In this document: positions 53,645 through 64,000 of the stretch, one piece after another
How positions within the stretch are numbered: position 1 is the first letter of the stretch
Layout of the letters: each line of letters opens with the position of its first letter
Origin: Merluccius polli
Lineage: Eukaryota > Chordata > Actinopteri > Gadiformes > Merlucciidae
Direction: 5' to 3'
Length of the DNA stretch: 64,000 bases
NCBI GenBank assembly: GCA_030340625.1
Contig: JAOPHQ010003696.1
Span: forward strand, 281,501 to 345,500
Program-made: the position numbers and the translations under genes
Notes under the pieces: model-generated
The model's input: the letters and a program-made list of their open reading frames with translations, nothing else
The model's database searches: none
Told to the model about the DNA's origin: nothing

Positions 53645-54925
53645 TTCTATTTCAGGCCTTTCTCAGCAGACATGTACGCATTTACTGTGCCTCGTAGATG
53701 CTGTGGCTTCATCCATGCACTCACATCCTCTTGTTAATGTCTAAACACTTAGCTACTCAATGCAGTTGAAACCTCTGTTTGCGTGCATGTGTGCACGCAC
53801 ATGTGTGTGGGTGTGAGTGTGTGCATATGTGTGTGTATATGTGTGGGTACAGGCGCATAGGGATCATGAACATCAAATATCAAGTTCTGAAACTATCAGT
53901 GCCAGTCCTCGCTTCTTTAGATCAAACAAGAGCCTTTATTTCACACCTCAAAAATGTTTTAAGCGATTAGGATTCCTTATGGAGTTAATAAACACAAAGA
54001 ACAGCACAACACATTTTTAAGTGGTGCAGTTCTGTGCATGTGTGTTTGTGTGTGTGCATGTGTGTGTGCGTGCGTGCATATGTGCTGCTGTGTAGGCCTG
54101 AACTCATTCCCCCTTTTCCCCCCCATGGTTCCTTTTTGTTTTGTTCACATCATAAAACATCCCACAACACATATTCCACTCATACACTACACACACTACT
54201 GATGATACAGACTTCACCTTACATTCTTATATTGTGTATTATTTCTGTGAATAAATATATTACTTAAACCCTTGATCATGTGTGGACTCCCCTCTTTGTT
54301 TTGACCACAAGGCTTGGCCGTAACACACTCAATTGAGCAATAAACTGTTCTCTGCTTTGCTCTGGTCGCTGGGAAGAGTTAATAGAATATGCTGAGAGAT
54401 ATTGAGCCAGGGACCAGCCAACGGGAAGGGGTGAGGCCAAGGCAGGCCGGTCGGACGACGGGGCTAGCAGGGACAAGGGGCAGACGAGCAGACAAGACAG
54501 AGAGGCTGATAAAGAAACAGATCGCGTAGAGACAGCGGGGAGACTAGGATAATCAATTATTCAGCTCAGCGCTAGGATTTCCTGGAATGGAGCATGTGCT
54601 GTGTGCGATGTGGTGCCCTCTGCTACGGTGTGTGCTCCTAAGGGTGCTGGTGGTGGTGGTTTTGTAGAAAAGGGAACTGTGTTGTGTGCCATGAACCTAA
54701 TATCACCCCAGCCTGCCTTTTACACCACCACGGCCACCAGTAACCCCTGTGTGGATACCAGCCAAGGGCAACCGCAAACCACACAAAATCACTACACACA
54801 CACTCACACCCACACATACACAAACAGGTGTGCGCACACACACACTCACACCCACACATTCACACATGCACATACAGGTGCACATTGATTGAAACCTACC
54901 TACATCTACTCCCCAGGATGTGTGT
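53645..54925. other. Anonymous stretch with GT/AC microsatellites
   Basis: No gene seen. Imperfect GT tracts at about 53,785-53,845 and 54,034-54,080, an AC tract at about 54,796-54,880. ORFs across them are repeat artefacts. Confidence 0.55.
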
Positions 54926-55995
54926 GGTTGTGTTTGTTTCTGCATATTTCATTGTATTCATCAAACAACAAAAGAGAAAACCAATCAAAATGATGATTAC
55001 ATCATAACGTGAGAATGAACCAATCCGCCTTAATTATACAGCTACTTTGATCACTCCCTCAAAAAAAGAATAACATTTTTTTATTATGTGTGCAATGTTC
55101 CTGTTCCTGTGTGTTCCACTTGAGAAGGGAACTCAACATCAATTCTCTATTTTGCCTCTTTATACATCTCATTATACAGTACATCTCATCTTTTTTTTTT
55201 GCATGCGTGTGCACACGCACACACAAGCACAATTTACACATTAACCGATACCTACAGAACGTGTGTACGTGTTTTTCTGTTTCTGCGTGCGTTTACATCT
55301 CTTATTGTATTCATCAAAAAACTAAAGAGAAAACCAATCAAAACAATGATTACATCATAGCATATGAGAATGAACAAATCCCCCTAAATTATACAGCTAC
55401 TTTGATCACTCCCTCAAATAAAGCAAACCTTTTTTGATCTACGCGTTTGTTTGTGATTGTGCAATTTTCCTGTGTCTTTTGAGTGTTTGTGTATTTCTTT
55501 TCCTCACGGCTATTAATTTGATTAAACATTTTATATTTCCCAATTAAACTATCTATTTATGGCCCAATTAAGTATATCTAGGGAAAAGCAATAAGCTGTT
55601 TAATTATCCTTTGTTTTCCAACCCGCTTTAAAAAAAAAACAGTTAGTTGAAAATGTAATTCATTTTTGTTTGCAGCAGTTAATAGGAAAGCACAGGTAAT
55701 GTAATGTTTCCCGTTGTATGATGGCCACTGAAGACACACAGGAGAGGCTTGAAGTGCTGGAAAAATAGTTGTTCAGAAGACAGCTGATAGGACAGCTCTC
55801 TGCCGGTTTTCTGATACACCAGTTATGTCACACATATTTGTTTTTGCTGTAGTTTTGAAATTATGACTTATTAAGACAAGCTTTTCTGCTCCACTTGAGA
55901 AGGGAAGTCAACATCAATTCTCTATTCTGCCTCTTTATACATCTCATTTATGTCCTTCGTCTTTTGTGCATGCGTGCCGCACACACACACAAGCA
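54926..55995 (+). repeat. Degenerate tandem duplication, unit about 350 bp
   Basis: Segment X (aaccaatcaaaatgatgatt, then ttatacagctactttgatca, then ctccctcaaa) occurs at 54,950-55,075 and 55,300-55,430. Segment Y (ccacttgagaagggaactca, then acatcaattctctattttgc, then ctctttatacatctcatt) occurs at 55,117-55,190 and 55,893-55,960, followed in both by gcatgcgtg and a CA tract. The order X-Y-X-(gap)-Y indicates two copies of an X-Y unit, the second interrupted. Confidence 0.8.
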
Positions 55996-56231
55996 CAGTG
56001 GAGACCTCACACAAACAAAAAGATACGTAGGGGCCCCACAGACTCGGCAGCAGTGTCGCGGCCCCATAGTCTGGAATTTGGGTCAGTGAGTGTTGTCAGT
56101 GAGCCCATTAGCAGAGCTTGTCAAAGAGCGGCATGGCAGCCCACTACAACAACACCAGACAGACACAGAGATTACCAATATTTATTATTGGTATTATCCA
56201 CCCATCCATTCGTTGTCTGTTTATTTCCAGC

Positions 56232-56385
56232 TCACTATGGGTAGGACTGGTATGGGTAGGACTATGGGTAGGACTGGTATAATAGTCTTACCCATAGTTC
56301 TACAGGTAAGACTATGGGTCGATCTGATATGGGTAGGACTATGGGTAGGACAGAGACCCTGGGTCTATGGGTAGGACAGAGACTC
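56232..56385. repeat. 12-bp minisatellite (atgggtaggact)
   Basis: Copies of gggtaggactat/ggtaggactggt in direct orientation, with one inverted stretch (agtcttacccatag) at 56,283-56,300 so that part can pair with neighbours. Confidence 0.82.
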
Positions 56386-56394
56386 CAGACCTTT

Positions 56395-56610
56395 AATAGT
56401 ACATAGTATTATAATACTGTATATTAAAATGACCAAAATTATATTTTCTTACCAATATAATATTATATTACCTATATTATATTATATTTTGGTATCGTTT
56501 TAGTCATATATTATATGACCAAAATTGTATTTTCTTAGCAATATTATGCTATCAATATTTTATTATATTACCAATATCATATTATAATACTCTACTATAT
56601 AACCAATATG
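56395..56610. repeat. AT-rich repeat with gaccaaaatt motifs
   Basis: Two diverged direct copies of gaccaaaattatattttctt followed by ATATTAT-rich sequence, each about 90 bp. Confidence 0.65.
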
Positions 56611-57364
56611 GGTGAAGCGGTATGTGTATTCGTATTGAACCGTAGGGTACAGGGTCCACGGATTGGTATGCACTGCGAACCAAACAATATATTAATCAAT
56701 TATTGTAGAGAGAAAAAAATGAATAATGATTTAATCGAAAATGTATACCATATAGAAATCAATGCTGTATATACCAGAATTAACAATGGTAAAATATCCA
56801 CATAAAGTTAAGTGACGCTTGCAGATTGTGAGGTGCAGTCAAGGCGTGTTCTCTTGGGGTTCAAGAACATGTTTACAGTGCATGTTTACAGTGCATGATA
56901 CACTTTTACTTCCCGCACATATTTTGGCCAGACAGTTATACCTGCCTTACAAAAAAAAACAAAAGACAAACAAAAAACACTGATGTCAGAAAGCCAGTCA
57001 CACTTTCTGACAGCAAAAGCCCAGTCACACTTTGATTTCACGTTGATAGACATGTTTCATGTTGATAGTCGTTTCAAGTGGTCCTATGTTAGATTACCAT
57101 GGTTAACCTTGCATGCAATGATTTGACAGCGGCTTCAGAACATGCACAGTGCCATTTTCACACTCTTCCTCTAAAGTTGCCCATATTTCCCTTGAAATGG
57201 TGATGGTGTGTTTTATGTACCCGCACACATTTTGACATCACAAGTATGTTCCAGGTTTAATGGACTGGCTCCGATCCATCTCTGCTTACTTCAAGAGGGA
57301 GAAAGGGTGGGCGTGAAATGTGTAAAAACCTTGCATCCTCAATGGGAGTAAAGTGTGTTGAGAT

Positions 57365-57445
57365 GCTGCTAGGCCATTTGCATTTATTTATTTAGCAGAC
57401 ACTTTTATGAAAAGTGACTTACAAGTAAGGTTTACAATACACAAT
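57365..57445 (+). repeat. Dispersed fish repeat motif
   Basis: gcatttatttatttagcaga, then cacttttatgaaaagtgact and tacaagtaagg is a very common fish retroposon phrase (agcagacgcttttatccaaagcg type). Family not determined. The rest of 56,610-57,800 holds no recognisable gene. Confidence 0.5.
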
Positions 57446-57807
57446 ATTGGAGAACCCACAGAATCTATGTGCAGCGCCCAAGTTTCCAACAGCAACCATA
57501 TTTGACTGCAGGGAAAGCTATAAGAGTCCAAAAGAAACTTTTGTTTTGAAATGAAATGGCACCCTCAATATGATTCGATACACGTTGTAAGGCTATACAA
57601 TCCATACGCAGGGAGCAATACCATGCTGAACAATAGTCCTGGTGAACACAGCTAACCTTCAGGGAGAGCGAGGGAGTGTCAAAGAGAGTTCTTCAAGTAT
57701 AATGCATGGTCAGTTTTTTTTTCTCTGGCTATATTCCTTTTTCCTGAACTTCCTCCATCTATCCTCCCACAGTGTACCTTCCAGTATTTTGCCCTTTATG
57801 TACTCCA

Positions 57808-57809
<2 letters not shown>

Positions 57810-57875
<66 letters not shown>
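57810..57875. repeat. (TA)n microsatellite
   Basis: About 64 bases of TA repeats ending in a short CA tract. Confidence 0.93.
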
Positions 57876-57883
<8 letters not shown>

Positions 57884-57884
57884 T

Positions 57885-58912
57885 CAATTGATAAATGTTA
57901 TAAACGGCTTCATACGGATTGGGTAAATATGTTTTTTTTTTTCTTAAGGGATTACAAGTATAGTAGCTTCGTTCTTTGCCTGTGGTGTAGAGTTGTCAGG
58001 TGATGCGGCTATGAGTACACAGACATGGCCATTTCAAATAAATAATATAGTAAAAACATGGCGTCTAAAATTACTACAAATTATGAAATCAATACATATA
58101 CAAATTAGCTGTTAGTTCCACTGCCAACAGAATTAAGATGCTTTCTCTTGAAATGCTTTTCCATCAGACATACTTAAAGAGCAACCTAATCACCAAATGT
58201 AAACCACAGGGAGAGCACCACCTATTGGAGAAACACTGTAATTTCAGTTGAGCCCTTTTAAGTAATTTACAGTAGATGTATTAGCAGATATTAAAGAGCA
58301 TTATACCAAAGGTAGTTCCGACCTAGCAACTGGTCAAGTAGACCTTTAGAATGCGATAAAATGAGCATGACAGTGTGCTCAGGTCTCATTTAAGCAAATG
58401 GTGTGCTCAAATGAGAAATGCCTCATCCCTATATTACTCAACCATTGATTCCACCCATAACACCCATAGCTACTAGCTTAAAAATGGTTGTGAAATTTGC
58501 GAAGGTAGTAGCAAAAATGTATGTGTGGTATTTATTCAGTTTGGGAAATCCACAATCTCTAGAAAGCATTAGCTCAAGTTGGCTGGCTGACTTGACAACA
58601 GGGGCTTGAAAGCGTCTTTATTGCTAGGACATTACTAAGGTTCTCTAGCTGGAGTAGTAAACTGGAGTAGTAGTCTACAGATGTGATATTTTTCTTTTAT
58701 TTTTATTTTGAGAGTGAATTGCCCCTCAATATGACTACATTTTAATTATATATTTTTATTTTGTTGGTAACTGTGGTATAATCACAATATTACTTAATGT
58801 AATGCAGTAATGCTTGCTTGCAGAACTTGGCACAAGTGCCTCGTTCCTAATTGCATCATTGTCATGACAATAATGATGGTAAAGCACACCCTATCATGTA
58901 ATATTACTTATT
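57885..58912. other. Anonymous stretch
   Basis: No gene, RNA or transposon end recognised. Confidence 0.45.
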
Positions 58913-59037
58913 GAACATTAGTAAGTAGGTGGGTAAGTAGATCGGTAGGTAGGTGTAAAGCTAGTATAGTATGTAGATAGGTAGGTATGTAGATAGGTAA
59001 GTAGGTATATAGCTAGGTAAGGTATGTAGGTAGGTAG
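58913..59037. repeat. (GTAG)n repeat, also at 62,272-62,292
   Basis: Degenerate GTAG/GTAGATAG repeats lie on the left of the hAT element, and a short (GGTA)n tract on the right. The hAT probably inserted into a GTAG microsatellite, which makes its 8-bp duplication ambiguous. Confidence 0.75.
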
Positions 59038-59319
59038 TAGAGGTGTACAGAGACATCATCTGTATTTGTTAAATGAACAAAGTTATCTGTCTCCCTATCT
59101 GTATTCGGACAGAAGACCGAATGTGGGCTTATACCAAAAGTCACGTTCGGGCAAATGTACATATATATGTACATATATATGTTGTACATACTGTATATTC
59201 ATTGTCAATGAAATGTTTGTGCCTTCAAAGCATCAAATTGATTTAAAATTGGCATGTAATTAATTATGAAATATATTTCCACATCCTCTGAGGATCCTCA
59301 TACTGTACTTTTCATCGCT

Positions 59320-59940
59320 CTCTTTTTTTTAACTAGGTTTTATGAACTGTCTGAACCCCACCACCACCACCCCTTTAACTGGGGGACATTGAACAATCAG
59401 AAACAGAAAAGAAAATGGTATAAATCGAAAGATTCTGTTTTGCATTGGAAATAAAAAATATTTACAGTAAAGATATATAAAAAAATATCCTTTAGTTGAA
59501 GGGAATAATGATGCTGCGGTCGCGTTTCTTGATGTGTTAACGTTACTGCAGTTTACTAGGGAAATGTGAATTACTACTTTACAACAGTAATTACATAACA
59601 GTAACACATGAACCTTTTTTTGCCTGTTTTATTTATGTATTAATTTTTACCTCCCTACTGAACTAAGTTTTTTAGAATGCAAACCATCTGAACCCCACCA
59701 CCACCCCCCTAAACTAACTGGGGGACACTGACCAGTCACTTTGAACTAGGAAAATTAAGCTTTATAAATCAAAACAGTCTTTTAAACATTTTCTTACTTA
59801 GCATTTTATGTAAGGCTATACCTCCCTAACATGGGTCAATGAATAATCAGTTTAGACTGGGAAACAAAAGAAAAAGAAAAACAGCTTTACAAATCAAATC
59901 ATTGTTTCACATTGGAAACCTAGTTACAGTAGAACATGAA
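59320..59940. repeat. Direct repeats inside the hAT element
   Basis: The phrase ctgaaccccaccaccacccc with a following gggggaca and ggaaa..aaa..gctttataaatc block is found near 59,350, near 59,690 and, more diverged, near 59,830-59,900. The spacing is about 340 bp, then shorter. No ORF. Confidence 0.6.
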
Positions 59941-60179
59941 CTTTTTTTTGCTTGCTTTTTTTTTGTCTTTCTTTCAAAAACCCTTCAGACCTTTTCTTGA
60001 ACATAACCCTTCTTTGATAAATGAAATAAATGACAAACTGAACACCTATCTTAATGTATGGGTCTTTGTGAAATTATTCAAATTTTCCCAGGTTGTATTT
60101 GGTGAAAACCAGATGCTGCACATGAGCTGGGAGCAGTTTGGAGCAGAGACACAACCTCTTCTGCTGTGCTAAATAGTCT

Positions 60180-61440
60180 CTCTGATGAGACACTTGTTGG
60201 GGGACAGGTCAAATACTTACACAGCCACGTACACCAGTGCTAGATGTGTGACCACTTTACGTGACCAGTGGATCTGAGGACTCTGTGTTGCACTCTGCTA
60301 GGTAGTTATCTACTACACTTCTGGACGACAGGTGTGTTGAGGTTGACACAGATGTCTCAGATTTATTTGACATATTTTACATAGCTCCCCAAAAGAGGCT
60401 TTTGCTGTGAGTGCCCTCTCCTTGCTGCGTACCTGGGGAGAGATCAATAGCAGCTGCAGCAGCAGGTTCCCCAGTCAGCTGAGTCAACTTGTGATCCACC
60501 TCAGAAACAACTTCAGCCTGTTAAAGTCTGACTCACTCAAGTGACTTGGGCATCATCTTGAATCTGGGATCCAAGAGGGTGGCCTTAAAGTAGGGGCCAT
60601 TGGGGTCATCAAAGATTTGCTGGAAGAGTTCAACCAACAGTGTCTCCAAAGAAGTTGCATTAATTGGCAATGATTGCCCTTTTCTGCTCTAGCAGTTGCT
60701 GGAGCGTGGGGAATGTAGAATTCCACCTGGTGGACACATCATGCATGGCATTCACAGGGAGGCCAATCTCCTCCAGGATTTTGTGGAGTTTCACAGTGGT
60801 CTTGTTTGATTGATTGCACAAATGCTGTGATTTTCCTGCCGATGGTGATGGCATGGCTCACTCCTTGGTACTGTTTCAGAGCATTTGAGTGCAGGGAGTG
60901 AGCACCTGATGCGCACAAGCCACTCTCAGCGATGGCCTTCACCATGTTTGAGGCATTGTCCGTTACAAAAACCTGCACAGAAAACTGACCATTGACCTCA
61001 TTTTCAATACAGTTCTGGAGCTGATCTAGTATATTCACTGCAGTGTGATCCACATTGATCATGGCCATGTTGAGTAGGGCAGTGACACGTCTGTGTGTCA
61101 CAGCCACAGATCCAGTGATCTCACTAGTGGTACAGCGTACCACATCGCCCTCCATGCTTAAAAAGGGATTTCCACACCTTTGCTTTAACATCACTGTACA
61201 GGTTTAGCACAACTGCAATGCAGATGGCTATGCATTACAGATGTTGTTAGGTGTTTCACATCCATGCCTCTGCTTATTTTGGCCTTGCACAATTTGCAGA
61301 TGACTTTAGTTGTATCAGTTGGGCTGATATTAAAGTGCTCCCAGATAGCACTGGTTGTTTGCAATTTTTTTTACTGGGAGTGCTGCAGAGTCCATTGCAA
61401 GTGTCACAAATCACTTGTTCCTGTCACTTGGACTTGTTGC
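60180..61440 (-). pseudogene. hAT transposase relic (zf-BED, core, dimerisation region)
   Basis: On the minus strand: AIWEHFNISPTDTTKVICKL followed by C, then a region with paired His (HSHLH), forms a BED-type zinc finger at about 61,395-61,265. The frame 61,194-60,780 carries the hAT core with TGSVAVTHRRVTALLNMA and VFVTDNASNMVKAIAE, where DNA-S-N is the catalytic Asp region. GLPVNAMHDVSTRWNSTFPT with LLEQKRAI (60,790-60,670) follows. Further on are PNGPYFKATLLDPRFKM (near 60,590) and VVDNYLAE (near 60,310), part of the C-terminal dimerisation domain. There are several stops and shifts. Confidence 0.78.
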
Positions 61441-61727
61441 TGTCTGTTTATATAACCATGAAATACTTGGTAGGGCGTTAGTGGACACTAAGTCAAAATT
61501 CCATGAAACCTATGGCTGATACATACAGCATGTTACAGCTTAAACGGATGAATATTGACTGAAATACAAGGTAAAACATTGCTTTTTTAATATTTTGACT
61601 GGGTTTTTTAAAAGGAGGAAATTAACACACAACTAAAAACTACAGGTTTTAAGCTTTTGATGTATAGGTTGTGGGGGTTTGAAAGAAATCCAGCTGCCAC
61701 ACACACACTCGCTAGCTCCTGCACATG

Positions 61728-61925
61728 CAGGGGCGGACTTACCATTAGGCAAAACTAGGCGGTTGCCTAGGGCCCCAAGTTCCTGAGGGCCCCATAAAAA
61801 TCCACGCGTGCGCCCCCCCGTCAACAATCGCGCAGCACCCCCCCCCCCCAGTGTCCAGGGGCCCCGGGGGTTACTGATCTATGCTATGTTCGCCTTAGGC
61901 CCCCAAATTGCTAGGTCCGCCACTG
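61728..61925. mobile_element. 198-bp hAT MITE with perfect 8-bp target duplication
   Basis: The ends are CAGGGGCGGACTTA and TAGGTCCGCCACTG. The flanks carry TGCACATG exactly on both sides (61,720-61,727 and 61,926-61,933). A CCCCCCCGTCAACAATCGCG unit with C runs inside matches the G/C-run segment at 32.6-32.76 kb. No coding capacity. Confidence 0.9.
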
Positions 61926-62454
61926 TGCACATGACGCCCTGAGTGAGGCTTTCCCTGAGTGATATCCGGGATATCTTTTGCGCTGACTTGGTGGGGGCAA
62001 CTACAGAATATAGCGATCACTTTTCAATAATGTGTAGTAAATGAAACGACAGCGAGACGCGTTAGTGAAATCAAAGTCCTATGTTGCAAATAGAATGGGC
62101 ATTTTGATCTTGTGGCCATCCACAATGATATGAATCGATTAGAAGAATAATGGCAATCATGGCTTCTTTTTTTCGAATAATAACAAGCAACCTCGGGTAG
62201 AAGAAATATCTGTTTCCATCGCATTATCTGTGCTTTCCTGAATAACGTATTCGGATTCGGGTACATCCCTAGGTAGGTAGGTAGGTAGGTAGATTACACA
62301 AGTTTCAGACTTCAGACCCAAATGAAAAACAGACACACGCAAGAGCATAGTGCAGGTTGGAGACCCCTGTAAATCAATGTGTAAGAAAATTATGTAGAAA
62401 AAGGCTTATATATATATACACTATAATGGCTTCTGGAGTAATTTTGTGAGAGAA

Positions 62455-62985
62455 TTTTACTAACGCATCAAAAAACACATCACAGCCAATCGGCCTTGAC
62501 GTAACCTGGGGGAGAGCGGTCAAGTTGAACAATGGAAGCAAATGGATCTGAAGCTAGTTTTGAGGTTGTAAATTGAAATGTTTACTTTGGACCACAACCT
62601 GCTAGGCGTCAAAGAGACCAGGAACAGACCAGGGTTATATTGGTACGTTCAGAGGAGAGACATAGAGTTGTGGTGCGAGGAAAACTAGTGGAGAACTGGG
62701 CTGGGATGTCATGGTGAGTGACCGGCATTAGCTTCTAGATACAGTATATGGGCGTTAGCTAACGATATCTAACACTGTGTTCACATCACAACATTGATAT
62801 CGGCACTCAATGAGCTATTGAGATTAGAAAGCCAAAAAGGGGCTTAAACTGAATTATTCATCGCACGTATAATTGTGTGTTTCGTCTGTCTGAAACAAAC
62901 CAAATATATTAAATGTCTCTTAAACGAATCAATCAAATCGTAGATAGGCCTACAATACATGTGTGCGTTGTTGAGTCAGAGACAT
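62455..62985. other. Anonymous stretch
   Basis: No gene or transposon end recognised. It leads into the tandem duplication. Confidence 0.4.
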
Positions 62986-62989
62986 ATGC

Positions 62990-63325
62990 GCATACGGCTT
63001 CACCTGCTTGACTCGTTATTATTCGTTCATCATTATAATACCAGTATTTCCTTGTCCCTCAAAGCAATGTGTCTCAGATGTTACAATAAAGCCTGTACAA
63101 CTAACAAATTATCTGTGTTCTTGTGTCGGGACACACATCTCACATACGCGCAGAGTAGAGTTTTAAACTGCTTGATTCGTTATTATTCGTTCATCATATT
63201 ATTATAATACCAGTTTTGACTTGTCCCGCAAACAAATGTGTCGCTCAGTTCTTACAATTTAGCCTGTAAAACTAATCAATTGTGTGTGTTCTTGTAACAC
63301 ACATCGCCATAAGCGCAGATAGTGG
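62990..63325 (+). repeat. Tandem duplication, unit about 164 bp, two copies
   Basis: ctgcttgactcgttattatt (near 63,005) and ctgcttgattcgttattatt (near 63,168) start two copies. Both continue with cgttcatcat, ccagt, acttgtcc or ccttgtcc, aatgtgtc, cctgtaaaac- or cctgtacaac-like words and end in acacacatc..cgcag. Confidence 0.8.
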
Positions 63326-63672
63326 AGCCCAGAGTTCAAACTAAACATGGTGAAGCAGCTTTTAGCTGTTATGCTGCACAAAACTGGAACAAACTACCAG
63401 CTGAACTGAAATCAGCCCCAACTGTGAACATTTTTAAATCCAGGTTAAAACACTTCTCTTCTCCTGTGCTTATGATTGAGCTCGTTCTGCTCTATTATAG
63501 TATTTTATTTCTTTCTCTTTCTGTTATGTCCTTTTAAATCATTATTTTATGCTTCTGTAGTTTTTATTTATTTATTTATTTTTTATTATCTTTATTTCAA
63601 TTCTTACTGTTTTATGTAAAGCGCATTGAGTTGCCATTGTGTATGAAATGCGCTATATAAATAAAGCTGCCT
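63326..63672 (+). pseudogene. LINE 3' end (ORF C-terminus and 3' UTR)
   Basis: A short frame (HGEAAFSCYAAQNWNKLPAE then LKSAPTVNIFKSRLKHF) is the typical C-terminal end of an L2/CR1-like LINE ORF. A 3' UTR ends in gtaaagcgcattgagttgcc, then gaaatgcgctatataaataa and a (CCTTG) repeat. 5'-truncated. Confidence 0.75.
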
Positions 63673-64000
63673 TGCCTTGCCTTACTGTGCGTTCACACCA
63701 GAAGCGAATTGAGCGACCAAATCGCCGGAAGTCATTCACTTTCTATGGGCAAGAGCGACCAAAGCATCACAAGCGACCAACGCTACCAAGACAGTTTAAC
63801 TTTATGCAAATTACTATGACGCGTTTCAGTGGCAAAACACTGACAGCCAATCGGAATGTAGACGCTCTCTGCTTCCGTGGGTCCCAGGGAACACCGGCAC
63901 TTTGGTTCCTACTGTACTTTGTTGGTTCCTACTGTACATCAAAATGTCGACTGAAAAGTTAATGGCGGCTGTGGCTGGGCACCTGGTGTTGTACGATCCA
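63673..64000 (+). mobile_element. Left end of a PIF/Harbinger-like element, cut by the window edge
   Basis: ttactgtgcgttcacaccag then aagcgaattgagcgacc has the look of a transposon terminus. Repeated gagcgaccaaa/agcgaccaa words follow. The MADF-type ORF at 63,944 supports a two-gene element of PIF/Harbinger style. The right end is outside the window. Confidence 0.5.
63944..64000 (+). CDS. MADF/Myb-like domain protein, partial at window edge
   Basis: ATG at 63,944 opens a frame MSTEKLMAAVAGHLVLYDP that runs to the last base. L(I/M)AAV.GHPVLYD is the start of MADF-domain DNA-binding proteins, which are the second gene of many PIF/Harbinger elements. Only 19 residues are available, so function and integrity cannot be judged. 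Confidence 0.5.
   Translation, partial: MSTEKLMAAVAGHLVLYDP

Larger units (their letters stand above)
59038..62271 (-). mobile_element. Old autonomous-type hAT element with BED-finger transposase
   Basis: The ends TAGAGGTGTAC and (reverse complement of the right end) TAGGGATGTAC are hAT-like and face GTAG repeats on both sides. The minus strand carries a transposase relic. The left 1 kb contains two to three diverged direct copies of a segment with ctgaaccccaccaccacccc and aactgggggaca. A separate 198-bp hAT MITE is nested at 61,728-61,925. Confidence 0.78.

Noticed and set aside
62959..63207. 82-codon ORF in the tandem duplication
   Set aside because: It spans the junction of two repeat copies and does not persist in frame in the second copy.

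Overview
This 64 kb window looks like intergenic DNA from a teleost (ray-finned fish) genome. The evidence is the repeat content: L2-, RTE- and CR1/Rex1-like LINEs of fish type, PIF/Harbinger, hAT, Tc1-like and Ginger-like DNA transposons, solo LTRs, dense (CA)n, (TA)n and (TC)n microsatellites, and long AT-rich unique stretches. I found no convincing host protein-coding gene, rRNA or functional tRNA. All recognisable coding sequence belongs to mobile elements, and almost all of it is broken.

Layout. 1.2-6.2 kb: a nearly full-length L2-type LINE (+), split by a Harbinger element in its endonuclease domain. 6.3-7.5 kb: a non-autonomous hAT element with an exact 8-bp target duplication. 8.36-8.68 kb: solo LTR A. 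10.3-10.9 kb: a CT-rich minisatellite. 11.8-15.76 kb: an intron-containing Ginger-like (integrase) DNA transposon on the minus strand, with another inverted-repeat element inserted in its terminal repeat. 16.5-22.46 kb: three Harbinger elements in direct succession, each separated by one CTG target triplet; the third carries an inverted second copy of the middle one. 22.65-28.1 kb: a minus-strand APE-type LINE with a 2A-like motif and tandem arrays in its 5' region, cut by solo LTR B. 28.85-33.8 kb: two hAT elements flanking decayed L2 pieces. 34-35 kb: a small TA-flanked MITE, an L2 3' fragment and a scrap of Gypsy reverse transcriptase. 35-43 kb: mostly anonymous DNA with microsatellites, solo LTR C and a PIF-like MITE. 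43.37-44.58 kb: a complete Tc1-like element of DD36E spacing with one frameshift. 47.99-51.83 kb: an RTE-clade LINE (+), whose 5' end folds as an HDV-like self-cleaving ribozyme and which carries solo LTR D just downstream. 52.2-56.6 kb: a CR1/Rex1-like fragment, duplications and simple repeats. 59.04-62.27 kb: an old autonomous-type hAT with BED finger, RNase H-like core and dimerisation region (-), hosting a 198-bp hAT MITE. 63.3-64.0 kb: the 3' end of another LINE, then the start of an element whose MADF-domain gene runs off the window.

Most informative: the predicted ribozyme at 47,992-48,142, the Ginger-like element with its terminal repeats and DDE/HHCC motifs, the Harbinger chain, and four solo LTRs all on the minus strand. 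The nesting gives relative insertion ages (for example L2 before Harbinger, RTE before LTR D, Ginger before its inner element).
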